Positions 1-12,900 of a stretch of DNA of 64,000 nt are shown here, in pieces. Where the stretch lies: the NCBI GenBank assembly GCA_026261815.1, contig JAMPIT010000230.1, forward strand, positions 38,214,501 to 38,278,500, written 5' to 3'. Numbering within the stretch: the first letter of the stretch is position 1; each line of letters begins with the position of its first letter. Origin of the DNA: Monarcha castaneiventris obscurior (lineage: Eukaryota > Chordata > Aves > Passeriformes > Monarchidae). A program made the translations under genes and the position numbers. Below the pieces are notes generated by a model that worked only from the letters and a program-made list of their open reading frames with translations, made no database searches and had not been told where the DNA came from.

Positions 1-3000
1 GCATTATGCACCAAAAGGGAGAATGGGAAGAAGTGACCCTGTGAGAAAAATTGAGCTAAACTTCATGCCAAGTTCAGCATTTCACTTGCAAATGAGTACC
101 AGATCTGAGCTGATCTTCAAAAATGCATTTGCAAAGTTTGACAGAAAAAGTATGCAAGAGCTGGGTTTGCAAAAGCATGGTTCATTTTAAAATTTTGACT
201 TAGTCGAAACAGCAGTTACAGAGCACTTCTAAGAACTGAAGGTGCTGCCATTCCATACCAGGATCTAGTAGAGCCATGTAAGCCATTGTTAGTATGCCCA
301 ATTTAGTTACATTTTTATATCAAGTAGTAATGAACAGCAATGCATTTAATGCGCAAATATAGTTCTTCTAAATGCTGTTTTATGTTCAGGAGTGTCAGGT
401 CCTCCCTTTCTAGTTAATTTTTTTTCCTGGCCAGTAGTCATCTGTAACTTTTGAAAATATTGGTGAGATTCTCCTGAAGTTCTTCAGGAATCCTCTTTCA
501 TTGTTATTCTTTAACAAAGTACAAGTAAATTAAATTTCTACTCTTGGATGTGCTACTTATGTGCACAATTTACTTATGTGATTGACTTTTTGAGACCATG
601 AAACCAGTGTATTGAAACAAGCAGGACTTGTTATTGCACTTAGAGATTTGTGCTTTGTTTTGTGTATTCCTTATGTGGCTAAATAAGATACACATGCTTT
701 GCTTGGCTCTCTTCTTAAAAGAACTTTTTAAACTAAAATTACCTCAATCTGCAGATAGGGGCCTGTGGAACCAACCTCATTAAGCAGAAAAAAACATCAT
801 CAAACTTCTGCTCCAAAAGAGATAGGATAGCTGAAAGGCTTCCTTGTCTTTCGAGGTCCATTTTAATTCATTATTTAAATTGCGATTAATGAGTGAGATG
901 TTGAGTCTCAGAGCATCAGTTTTAAAACTCCTGCTGAGTGGGGCAGCAGCATTGCATAGGTACGTACAAATCTGAAGGTCCTTTCACAGGTTTATGCCGT
1001 GGGTCTTGCATTTCTCCAGTGATGCTGAGCTGTTTGTCAGCAGACACTTTGATTTCAGTGTTCAAATTAATATCTGTTGAATGAGCAGTGCTTTGCAGAA
1101 GTTGAGCTTTGTGTCTTGTTCATTCTTAACAAGAGAGCCTGCTGCTGTCTAAGGAATTTCCCAGTGACAAGAAGGGCTTTGTGTAAAGAGTGAGGGGGAA
1201 AAAAGACCTTAACTGACATAAGGGAATTATCAGTCTGCCTTTCTGTACAAGGAAATAACTGTGGACTTTGAACTCTGGATAATGATGACGGAGTTATCAT
1301 TTCAAATCTTGATGTAATATATATGGTCTTCAATTTTTTATCCAATTTTTCCCTTGTTTGTTTCACTTTGCTTTTTTTCATATTAATAAACTGTGGTCAG
1401 GTTCCTGACTGATTTTATCAATGTAGTCACTATAGTCTTTCAATCTCTTTACCCCCATCAAGTGGAAATACTCTGGACTGGAAGTACAGCATTTGTATTT
1501 AACCAGACCGTGAATTCTAGCCTCATTTGAGTTTAGGCTTTGTCAGTCTTGCTTAATCCTACTGCCAGACCCTAAATATCAATGCACCGATGCCATTCCT
1601 GTGTGTGAAAATGTTCACTTTCCTTTCTTCTTCCACACCAGCATTGGACCCTTATTTGGCAGCCTGTGTGTCCCTAAAGTGGAACAGCATGAGCAGGCAG
1701 TGTTGAGAGACAAAAGTCTTTGTGGCCTGTGTGGTATTTTTAAGACCATAGGAAGAGCAAGAGGCCCGAAGAACTTAAATCAGTTGGTTGAGGCCATTAT
1801 GTCAGAGCTTGGCATTATAACCCATCGTTTTGCTCCGAGCGTAATACTCAGGTGCCACATCAGTCACAGGCTTGCACTTGGCTGTATCAATCCTTAGGCT
1901 TTTCGTGCCCTAAGAGATGCTGCATATAAAAGTGTTTGTGCCAGACAGCTTTTCCACACCACACTGACCCACCCCAGTAAAGCTCACAGGTTAGCTCTGA
2001 GGGGGAGGTCTTACACCCATGTCCAGACCCAAAGCTGGAAAAGTTCTGGAGGATTATTTTTCATGGGGTTTCTTTTTGTTCTGTGTGTAGGGGTTTATTT
2101 TCACTAGTGCTCTACCTAACAAGACATTAAATCATTGATTCAAAATGTTTAAAGAAAAATATTGAAGTAAAAGAAAATACTTCAGTAGACGAACCTAAAA
2201 GGTCAGCACATACCACAGAAAATGCTGTGAGTATTGGAAATGTGTGGCAAAGTCAAACTTATGCAATGAATAGAAAGAATGACCTTTTAAGGGTATCTTT
2301 CCTCTCTGCTCCATGTTCTTCATTTCGACATCTTCTCATCTTGAGGCTGTCCCCTGCCTGTGGTTTCCTCTGATATTTATATTATTTTTCATTCTTTTAA
2401 AAAGAGGTTAAATTTCTTCCCATCCTGTTTAATAATATGGGGGTTTTAATCAGTGCTCCATTTATTTTGGGGCTTTCTCCCTTCTTCTTTTCCAATTTTT
2501 AATAAATAGTTTTCTCCCTGGTGTTTCTAAGTTTCCAAATCTGTAATCAACTTTTATCCTTCCCTTCATTTCCCTCTACTTCTTCCATCTATAAGAATGC
2601 TTTTTTTCTTTTGTTCTTGTCCTATCTTAACTCATTCTGAATCTAGAATGAAGGTCGTGCTTGAATTAAAATGCAAATAATGAAAATTTATGAAGTTGAG
2701 AGATTGAGAAAATGAATTGGCATCTAAACCCTCCAAAAGTGAATGAATAAAGACTTAAGAATTCAGAAATTCGATATTCATAGGCTGGTGGAAAATGACT
2801 TTGCTAAATGTACCGATCTGTGCAGTCCTCCTTTATAAGCCTATGTATTTTAGTTTGTCAGGTTTCCATTGGTTGTCTACCATTACATTATTTTAAACGT
2901 GACAAATATGTGGAGTGTAGAGCTGTCACATTGTGTTTGTGAGGCAAAATATTTTATCCTGGTCAAAAACTCTGTAAAAGAAGTCGGAAAGTCAGTTTAA

Positions 3001-6000
3001 AGAAACTGGATCTCTTAGTGATGTGAAATCCATGACTTTAAAACTTTACAAATGAACAGACCTCAGTAAGAATGCAGTGATGTAAAAATCTGTGATCTTT
3101 TGTGAATAATAAACAGAAGAACTTATTTAGAAAAGAGAAATAAGGTTTTGCTTTTTTTCTTATGTATTATATTCATATGTATATGAATATAATATACATA
3201 TATGTATATATGTAATGTATTATATTCATTATTATCCTAATGTGAATCACTCAAATATGCTAAAAATTTAATATGAACACAATTGTTAATACCAGTGATT
3301 GTCACCCCAGGTTAGCTATATTTCGTAAAGCCCATTTTTAATACAAATTGAGGTGAAGGAACAATATCACACAGTCCATATTTTGGGGAAATGCTATTGA
3401 TATCAGCCAAGCTTTGCTGGAAGCTCCCTATGATCACCTAACCAAAGCTCATGTAACGTGTTTGGTAGATATGCTTCTGGGGGGAAGAGTTCTGCCCCGG
3501 TTATTCTTCTTTCTCACTTTCCTCTCAGTGAGCTCCTTCAGCTGATTGCAAGAAACTGATGTGATAAGCTAAAGCCTGATTTTCCCATGGGACAGTAATA
3601 ATAATGTAGCTTGGGAAGAAGAAAGATGGAAACTCTGTTGACCCTTGAGACTGTCCTGAATACATCAGTGGTCAAAATAAATGGAGCATTTCCTATTAAG
3701 GACTGAGTGTTGTAAATGTGATGAAAGACTAGACGTGGGTCATAAAGGCAAACAATGACTCTGATCTGACTTAATCATCCTTATTTTACTAGACAGTCAG
3801 CCGCCTGTGCTGCTCTTTGAGCTCCTGGGGCATATGAAACTGCAAGCATTATGCAGTGAATCCAGGCACGAGGGGAGTATGTGGGCTGTTATTGTGGCTT
3901 TTCAGCCATTTATTCATCTGACAATCCCAAGTAGGTTGCTGAAATATCAGAGATCTTCAGGTATCTGTGAATTATGGGGGAGAAAAAAAAAAGGAAGAAA
4001 GAAAGAAATGTCATGGGTTTGGAAGTCCGTAAGAGACCTATTTGGCATCTTGCACATGGCAGCCTCAGGGATCAGCTTTGATCCCTTATTGCTCATCGCA
4101 AGAGAGCTGGTGCACTGCAGCCCTACACGTATTTATGGCAAGCAGTTCCCTTCATCTCCATTCAGAGGCCTGCCAAATGGGGAGAGATCCAGTTTGCATA
4201 GTAATGTTCCTTCAAACCGTCTCCTTAACCTTGGTTTCTCCTTCAGCTCATCCATGTTGCTTATCCAGCACTTGAAATCAATCTTGTGACCTACAAAGGA
4301 CAGTGAGTAAATGTACTTAGCCTTGTGTCATGTTGGTAGCTGGGAGACCTCTTGAAGATGTTGCTGTACCTCTTTTAGCCTTCCTGCCACTGTTTTCATG
4401 TGCTGGCTCATTGCTGGGCATCTCTGTGCTGGCTACAGGGTACAGGGGTAAAAGCTGTGCTTCCACGGCATTCTTTAGTTATAGTACTTGACAAAAAAAT
4501 ACAAATATTCATTACTAAGCTGCTTTTAATTCAATAAATGTCTGGAATATTGAACTGAATATACTGGACCTCTCCAGATCCTTGTTTAAAACAGAAAAGA
4601 GGCATTTTGATTTCTGTTTGGAAATGTTTATTACTGCATCAAAGAAAGTGTTATCAATCTGTCAAACTCACTCAGTAACAACTTATTTGGATCAGGTACA
4701 AATGTTTCTTTTGCCACAGATTTATATCCAAAGTCAGACTAGGAAAAAAGAGAGGGTTTTTTTTTTTTTTTTCTGCCATCATTAGCACAGCCTCCTTCAG
4801 GACAAATTGATTTAATATGTGGAGCAGTGGGGTTGTTCTCATTTTGGAGCTATTTGTCTGCCTTCAGAGAGCACAGGGCTACCCAAAACCAGGCACAATG
4901 GATCAGTACCTACAAACACGTCCTGTGCCCTGCCCTGCACTGCAAAGCAAGCCATGCCTTCCACAGGCAAATTTTTTCATTGCTTGCATGGATGCTGGCT
5001 TTTCCTAGGGAGGCACCTCTTGGAACACATTAGTGCAATGTGTTAGACTACACCATAAATAGAGTTATAGCACACAATCGCATCCAACTGATAGTTTTCT
5101 TAGGACTGAAGAGAGAGATCTGTATTTTCAGGCAGAGCACATGAAAATATTCTTATTCCAAGCCTTGTCAACTCTCCCATCTAATTAAAAAGCATGCCTC
5201 TCTAGGTATAGGAATTTAAATGCCTTTAGTTCTTTCTCTTTTTTCAGTGCCATCAGCATTCAAATAGTAATTTACAGCCCAGTTCTTCCAGCAGATGTCT
5301 TTTTCCTGCAGATCTCATTTAAGAAGATGTTCTGCTGGAGGAGATCTAATGGGACCCAGTTCTAATACAAGGATTTAATTGCTCTTGCTTTCAAAGTGAT
5401 GAGTTGGCTGATTAAGTTATGGAAGCTAGATGGGAGAAAATGGGACACTATTGGCCAGAATTTTAAATTTATTTTAGATATCTAAAGATGCACTTATGCT
5501 TGAAGACAGGTTTTTAAAAGCAGATAGATACTTAACTCCTAAACACGGAAATTCCATAAAAAAACTAACCCAGAGTGCTTTTTTGGAAAGTCTTAGGCTA
5601 ATGGTATGCTCTGAATATCTTTCTCAGACAATTCAGCCTCTCATGGGAGGAAAAGGTGTCCAAAACTACAAGTTTTAGTTGTCTTTCTTGGCTCTGTTCA
5701 TGAGAGCAGTGGGTGTTTTGTTAGGTTTTTAACACCCTTAAGAGCAGTATCTAATCTTGTGTAAGATTTATAAGGTACGTATGTACGCTTTCAGGGCCTG
5801 TCCAGGCTATCTTTACTGTTGTGGCTTTACAGAGGAATTACTAGCCTGTAATCCAGCCCCAAACTATTGAAAACCAGTTTTTATCTAAGCCTTCTGTTAT
5901 CTGTGTTTAAAATAATTTTCCCAAGAGGAGTCTAAAAGCAAAATTGAAATCCACAGGAGGTATTTTTACACTAAGATTTTAATATTCATTTTTGCGTGTG

Positions 6001-6974
6001 TTTCAGACACTTTGTCTCAAGGTAGTTGTTTATTTAAGAGGTAAGCAGGTTAAATCCAAAAATAGTTTTAATTCATTTTAATTCATTTTTTAATTAAAAA
6101 AGTTAAAATAGAAGGTGGATTTTTTTCAAAGCTAGGTTTCCAAGAAGGCTCAGAAACATGGCGGCAGAGCGATGTTTATGGGTTTTGGTTTTTTTGGAGC
6201 CTGTGGGTGTTATTTCTTTCATCAGTAGTTCCTCAGTGGCACTAAGTTTTGGAAGAGGAATTTCAGACTAACAGTTTGCAAAGTTTTCTTAACATCTGTG
6301 GGGGCATTTAGAATATAACTTCTGGCACAGATGAGCTTTGGGCTGCAAGATGCTTGGGCAAAACCTCCATCTTATGGTTTCAAGAGAATTGCCTAATGAT
6401 TCAGAGAAAGAAGAGTAACCTATGATTTACAATTTTATTATTAATTTAATTTTATTCTATTTTATTTTGTGCTTCAGTCATGCAGAAAGAGTACCGTTAG
6501 GCTCTGAAGGCAGCACTTGGAAAGGGTCTGGGCGTTTCAGCCTCAGAGTAGCGCTGTGGAGTGAGAAACCAAAGGCTTATTGTTTGCATTTCCTCCCTTT
6601 CGGCCCCAGTGGGCTTCCACACTTGGCACAATCTAAGCATTGCATTATTTTTCCTGACATGAAGGCACGTTGCTCAGCCTCCTTGCCTTTGGTCAGATAT
6701 CAGCAACACAAAATGATGTCTTTGTGTAGCAGTTTTGTGAGGAGTAGCAGCTCTGGTCAGTATTTCATAGATTCATTTTATTAGTCAAGATCTAAAACCT
6801 TCCCTTTTCTCTCCCCATATGAGGGAGGGACACTTGTTCCACAAAAGACTGGCTCTCGCAGGACAGTGGGACAGTTATTTAAAAGCCAGATTTGAATCTC
6901 TGAGAACATTTCTTCCTGCCTTATTTTGTCTGGGACTAGAAAATAAAAGGAGCAAAATTACACCACCCCCCAAC
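1..6974. other. Intronic stretch, no gene or transposon recognised
   Basis: Unique AT-rich sequence. Points of note: a homeodomain-site-rich patch around 840-900 (ATTTAAATTGCGATTAATGA); an exact octamer ATGCAAAT at 2671-2678 within AT-rich unique sequence; the palindrome at 3165; and evenly composed stretches at 1.6-1.9, 3.7-3.95 and 6.47-6.75 kb that might be conserved. The open frames there (up to 160 codons) lack any recognised domain. Confidence 0.6.
3165..3229. repeat. AT-rich palindrome with flanking repeat copy
   Basis: Arms of 14 bp at 3165-3178 and 3181-3194 are perfect reverse complements around GT. The 14-mer TGTATTATATTCAT at 3163-3176 recurs at 3216-3229, with a (TA)-rich TATGTATATATG stretch between. 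Confidence 0.85.
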
Positions 6975-6997
6975 AAAAAAAAAAAAAAAAAAAAAAA
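6975..6997. repeat. Poly-A tract (23 nt)
   Basis: An uninterrupted run of 23 A preceded by CCACCCCCCAAC. No transposon or processed-gene body is recognisable upstream, so it is listed as a simple tract. Confidence 0.9.
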
Positions 6998-9900
6998 GTA
7001 CAGAGACTTGGTGGCCACACCTCTCTCAAAAGCTTTCTACTTCAAACTGTACAACTGCATCTCAGATTTTCCTAACATCCTTGGAAACCTTGCTGTCTCT
7101 ACACAGATATGAATTAATGCCATTCAGAAAGAATTGGCTCCGTGCTGATGCTACAGAGCCCTTGCACTGGCACACTTCAGCACTGACTTCTTCAGCACTT
7201 CAGCTTTTTTGTTGAGATTGTTTCATATGCTTTGTATGATCTTCCCATCTGCAGCACTTCAGAATTACACCTAGGCTGGCTGCTGACCCACCCAATCCAA
7301 AGTCGAGTGTCAGAAAACTTTTGTGAAGTAGTCTCTTCTCAGCATTTCTACAATCTGCTTCCAAAAAGTGTGTAATTGTTGTTGTTGAATTTTAAATTCC
7401 TCTTTGCAGACTTGTGCATCTAAATAAATTCCCACCCAGGCAGAATGGTTTTAAAATATTTGGCTAAACCAGCTGTGACTGCAGTAGATAGCACTGGAAT
7501 AGTTATTTGTAGCTAAAAGAATGCTGCGTAAACATTTGAGGGTCTCTCTGAAAAATTGGAGAGAATAGCAGTAGTCTTCAGCAGGACTTTCTCTGGAGTT
7601 TTTTTTTCATATTCCAAGTTAAAATAAATGTATTTTCTTGGCTGGTCTTAGCAGATTTGTAGGAATTCTGCAAATTTTGGCCGAAATTAATTTATGAGTT
7701 TTCAGATGTTAACCTGTGGCTCTTTGAATGAAACATAGAGGATGAGTTTCTCCCACACTGAACCCCAGGGAAGTTTCACCACTAGTGTCAAATATGCTTG
7801 GGCCACTGGTCTTCATGGATGCATGTACTGGGATCTATTCTGCTAGCACAGTCTTTACAGAGCAAAAGAGAAGAGGGAAGAGTTGAAAGGTGTTACCAGT
7901 CATCAGCAATGAAATGACACTAGGAAGAAAGCTGGGGCTTTTTTCTTGCCTTTGGGACTTATTTGCAGCATACCTGCAGATCCATCTGCACGTGTGGCTG
8001 AGAGAATTGCTGCCCGTCTGTGTTCTGGCTGCCAGCCTCTGTAATACCCTGGGGCTCCAAAGTATGTCCACATGGTAGCCAGCTTTCCGTGTAGGCTCTC
8101 TTGTACTCATGTAATCAGAGTCCTGCTGAGGTCATTGCATGATTGACCATTGATTTGTGTTGCCAACATTTTGACCCTTTGAAACCATAGTGGGATTAAC
8201 CACCAGCTGATCTGACTTCATGTGTATTCATTTTAAGGGGAGATGGGGGCTCCTGAGGGAGATGTTGATCAACCTGAGAATTGGTGAAGGAAGATGTTAA
8301 GAAACTGAAACTGGGCAGGCTGCTTAAGTGAAAGAAAAGGGTCAATAATATGGTAAAGCCCTGAAAGTTTAATTATTACAAGCTTCCTTTAATGCTTCAG
8401 ACCTCGGATCACTCTGTGCCCAGTTTGACATGGATCTCTGCATGGGTGACATGCATCTGTCTTTGTACAGGTGTACCACATGGTTTCCATGGCACAGCAG
8501 TACCACTCGGTGCTTTCAGCAGGTTGGAAAACAGTACTCAAATGTAAGGTGTGCAGGGATCCAAACGATGAAAAGTGAAATTTAGCCATGAGATCAGCTT
8601 AGATAGATGTCTGCTTCTCAGAAAATTATCTTTGGAATATCAGTGCCACGCTATAAACTTGGCTCTGCTAGTCTCAGTGTTGCACTTGAATCTTCCCAAT
8701 AGGTGGAAAGATGATAAGATCACAACCTGGGGCATTCAAAGCTATGTTGCTGGGTTTTTTCCCAAGGCCGACAAGGGACTCAACCTCCCAAGCAACAACA
8801 GGGTAGTGATTACAGAAAACAAAACCCAAAAAGAGTAAGGCACTACAGTGTGTGAGCAGAAAAGAGGAACAGCGCTGAGAGTGTGCTGGCAGCAGGCTTG
8901 GCATGCTGGGGCTATGCTTAATGCGAGCTGCTTTCCTGGTGGGAATGGTGTGCAGGGACAATGGGGGCCATGGTTTAGTAGAACAAAGATGGAAATGAGG
9001 AGGAAATTCCTTTTTAGCACATTCTGCATGCTCAGCCACCTTGCAAGGTAGGACTGCCGGAGACAGTAGCTGGATATTAATAGGTGACATTAAATAATTG
9101 CGAAATGTAAATGCAATTGAGTGCTTCTCTCTGCAGCTATCTAAGTGTTCATTATTCCATAAAAAGTAGTTGTTTTTCCACCCCTGCATGTACAGAAAGA
9201 GCTCACAGTAGCAAAATTCAATTTACATGAAAGATGAGAAAAGATGAAATAATCTTTAAGTCATTTTTATTCTGTGTAATTTTATTGTGAACAGATAAAC
9301 TGTGTATATCTCATTGGTTTTGTCCAAGTTTACACTAGATGTTACATTATTTCAGAAGATGAAAGAGTCAAGGGTAATAATGCAAGTCCCTGTTTATAAA
9401 TCTGTTTTGTTGAAGCCTCTGACATAAATACATGAAAGTGAAAAATCAGAAAATGAAGAAAACAGCACAGACATTCTCGTAATAATTGTGGTTCACATAA
9501 AAATTAATCACTGAAGCTTGGTCACTGGCTGCATCCAAAGTTAAGCATAGCCTGTAGCTTGTCTGTAAAAATCAAATACTCTTTTTCAGAGTGTTAATGG
9601 AAATCTGTTACTCACGGCTGAGAGTGCACAAGTGATGCTTGTAAATAAGCTTCAGGTTTTCTTCTTTGAGTTGTTTGGGATTTTGAGAAAGCAAAGCACT
9701 CGTTCCTGTCTGATAATATTCTGCCTCAGTGAGAAGCATCCTTGGGGCCTCAGCGGCAAATTTATTCTGAAAAACAAAGTTAGTGCATAAATTAGCCTGT
9801 ATCTTAAAAACATTTTGATTTTCTGACTCCCGTATGAGATGTGATTTCTGGCTTTACCCAGTTCTTTCTTCACGGCAGGTTTTTTTTTCCCCAGCAGCCT

Positions 9901-12900
9901 ATGTCATTGGCTTATCAAAAAAACCGGGGATAGAGTAGGGGTATTAGCAAAGAATAATGGATACCCTTTGAAGTAACTTTTTATTTCTCTAATGTAGTTT
10001 GGTGTGCCTATACTTAATGTTGACAGCTTCTGGGTTTCCAGTGGAATAATTAATTTGGGTCACTGCTTTGCAGCATTTTACTTCTTCTGTGTCCTAATGC
10101 CTGGAAAATTCTGGAGACTTTGACACATATTGTTTCATGTATGCTTGTGCTTTAAATCAGATGTCAAGGTTTTAATAGATCCTGAGCTTAATTATCCATC
10201 CTCATCTAAAGTAAATTTAATGTATGTCCTGTCTGAAATGGGAGAAGTGGTTTCAGGTGCTTTTGTCTAGAGACTGATATATGGAGAAAGATTCAGTGTA
10301 AATGATTGTGTTTGCTTATTTTCCAACGACATAGCAGCTCTGAGTACCTTCAGCTTGGTACAAATCGTATTAGGGCTCCATTCATCCTTGCTTCTTTTTA
10401 AATTTATTAAACTGAATAAAAGTCTTGTAGAAATTTAGTGAGTTCATCTGGCAGGTGATAGGGAAAACCAAGAGAAAGCTGGACAAAATAGAAGGAAGTA
10501 CTCAGAGTTAATAATCTCTGATCAGCAATTTAATGAGACTGGGTGCATTTGAGAGTAGAATAGGCAGACAACAAGCTGAATATCTCTGCTGTTTGGTACA
10601 TTGGTTATGTGCATCTCCATTTGCCAGCATAAATTGTTTCACTCGGTGTGCTGGTGTGGAGCTGAAGACCATTAGGAGGAAGCTGTTAGTGCAGCAGTGG
10701 AGTAGGTGGGCTTGGCATGCAGGGTGGGGGCACAATACCTGCTGAGAGCAGGGGTGAGCCATGCCTCCCCACAGGGCTCAGCAGCCCTCTTTCCTGCACC
10801 AGGGTAGTCTTCTTGCAGAATAGGACTTAAACTGTGAAAAGACCCTCTTCTGGGACAAGGAAGAAGCAGGAAATCGTAACACAGAGAGAGGAGGCTGCAT
10901 GAGAGGGGCCAAAGGTGGCAGACATCATCCCACCACCCCTGCAAGCAAAGCTGGAGCACGTGGGTCATTTTTGCAGCCTTTGGGTGTCTTTGAGTTAGCA
11001 AAGTGGGTTTGATGGGAGCCGCTCTCTGTGGGGCACTGGGTCCTCAGAGCCATGTAAACTGTCTCACAGATGGAGTCTGTAGGAGGCTAACTGAGCTCAG
11101 AACTGCAGACTCACTCCCTGCTTGGGTCTGGGCTGCACTCGATAACTTGCTGCAGTTTCCCCAAAGAAATATTAAAATAGCCAAGATGGAGAGTCCAACA
11201 ATACAGAGTTTACATTTGACACGTTTATTTTGTTGAGTGAGATGATTATCAGGGAAACTTCCATTAACATATTTAAATTATTTAATATCTTAACCTCTGA
11301 AAGAAAGTTTTTCAAGGTTTCTCAGAAACTGCTGTGTGACTCTCTAGGCACTGGCATCTGACTGTATTGCTATCATTTTGGCCTAGTTTTAGAGATGGTA
11401 AAGGGCACACAGCAATCAAGTGGGCCATACATTTCTATCACATTGGTAGTATTCTTCTTGATAAGTGGAATTCAAAAATAAAAGATGGAGGTAAGTCTGA
11501 TCCTTTCCAGGGAGGTATTTTTCAAGGTCAAGCTTGAAGGGCAGTTTAGAACTGATGGGTTATTTTGATCGATGGCTACCTATATTGTAGATGTTCTGCA
11601 GTGGGATTAGGTTTGGTCGGGGAGCCCTTGCCTGAGCTGGTAGGTCTTGTGTGTCACCCACATCCATGGTGTCCACCAGTCATGGACAGGCCAAGTCTAC
11701 TGGGGGAAGTTTGCTACCCCATCTCTGGTCTCCACTGAGGTTTTGTTCCTTTTTGGGGAAAAACCTGGGCTTCATCAGCAGGTTAAATTTTAAACTCTTG
11801 ATGGCGGTGCCATAAGAGATGTCACAGCAGGTCTGATCTGTAAACCAGGGCATTGGGACCAGTGTATCTTCAAAGGGAGATAGAATTGACATGACAGGCA
11901 GAAGATCCTCACTAAATTCTTTGCCGAATGGCCTCCCAACATGGTTCTGGGTCAAAAATGTGAACTATTGAGTTCACATGCCTTTTAGCTTTGTGCAGTC
12001 AATTACCCCCAGGAGATCCTGCGAGAAGCTCCCCTTCCTTCTCTTGGTCTCTGAGGTGGGTAAGGAGCAGGAAGAGAGCTGTTTCGCTCCCTCCTTACTT
12101 TCTGGCAGAGGGACACAGCAGAGCTGCAGGCACATGCTGTGCCTTAAAATGCTGGCGGGAGCCCTGGCTGGGCCATATTGTCCCCTCTGCCCCATGCAGA
12201 GGGAACAGTGCCTTCTGCAGAGGCTCCCCTGCTGCCCTGTGTTCCCTTTGCCTCAATGCTGCAACACCGAACTCAGGCTTCCCTCTACCTGCCTCTTTAC
12301 TACCTGGTTTTCCTTTTATTATCCGGCTTTCTCTTATTTATGTCCCTTGTTAAAAGTCGATTTATTCATTTTGAGTCCCTGTCTTTTCTTTGTCCTGGCG
12401 TTCATTTATTAGTGAGTCTCTTCCATCTTTTTCCTGCCTGACATGAAGTGTTTGTAAAAGCCTTTTTTACTCCCCTTAATCCCTTTGGCTAGCGTGAACT
12501 CCCCTTGCTTTTCTGTTACTCTTACTTTCACTGCAAGTCTTTACTGATCCTCTGTAGTCTTGTGTGGATCCTCTCTGTTTCCAGTATGCCCGCTTTTTTC
12601 TTTAAACCCTCAGAGTAGTCCCTTGTGAAGCCTCACTGGCTGCTCCTTCCTTTTCTCTGAATTTTTCTCTATCACAGGGACTACAACAGACTGCGTTTTC
12701 ATTAGAGTGCCTGTCAGGATTTTTTTGCTGCCTTTTGCACTCATGGCTACTCAGAAAAGGGGTTGGATTTTAAGCACCCCTTTGGGAGGAACAAGCTACA
12801 TCCCTCCTGCCCACAGCTTCCCCTTTCAATTTCCAAATGAAAACTAGTAATAAGGGCCAGATTAAACAGCATCATGCCTGGGTGCACTGCTGCAAGAGGC

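Noticed and set aside
1601..1897. 98-codon open frame with Cys-rich CGLCG segment
   Set aside because: Cysteine spacing fits no known zinc-binding family and no exon boundaries frame it.
3807..4289. 160-codon open frame on the + strand
   Set aside because: Contains a low-complexity KKKGRKKE stretch from a GAAA run and resembles no protein family I know; no splice context.
8674..9189. 171-codon open frame on the - strand
   Set aside because: No domain or codon pattern to support coding; overlapping open frames in other registers point to stop-poor composition.
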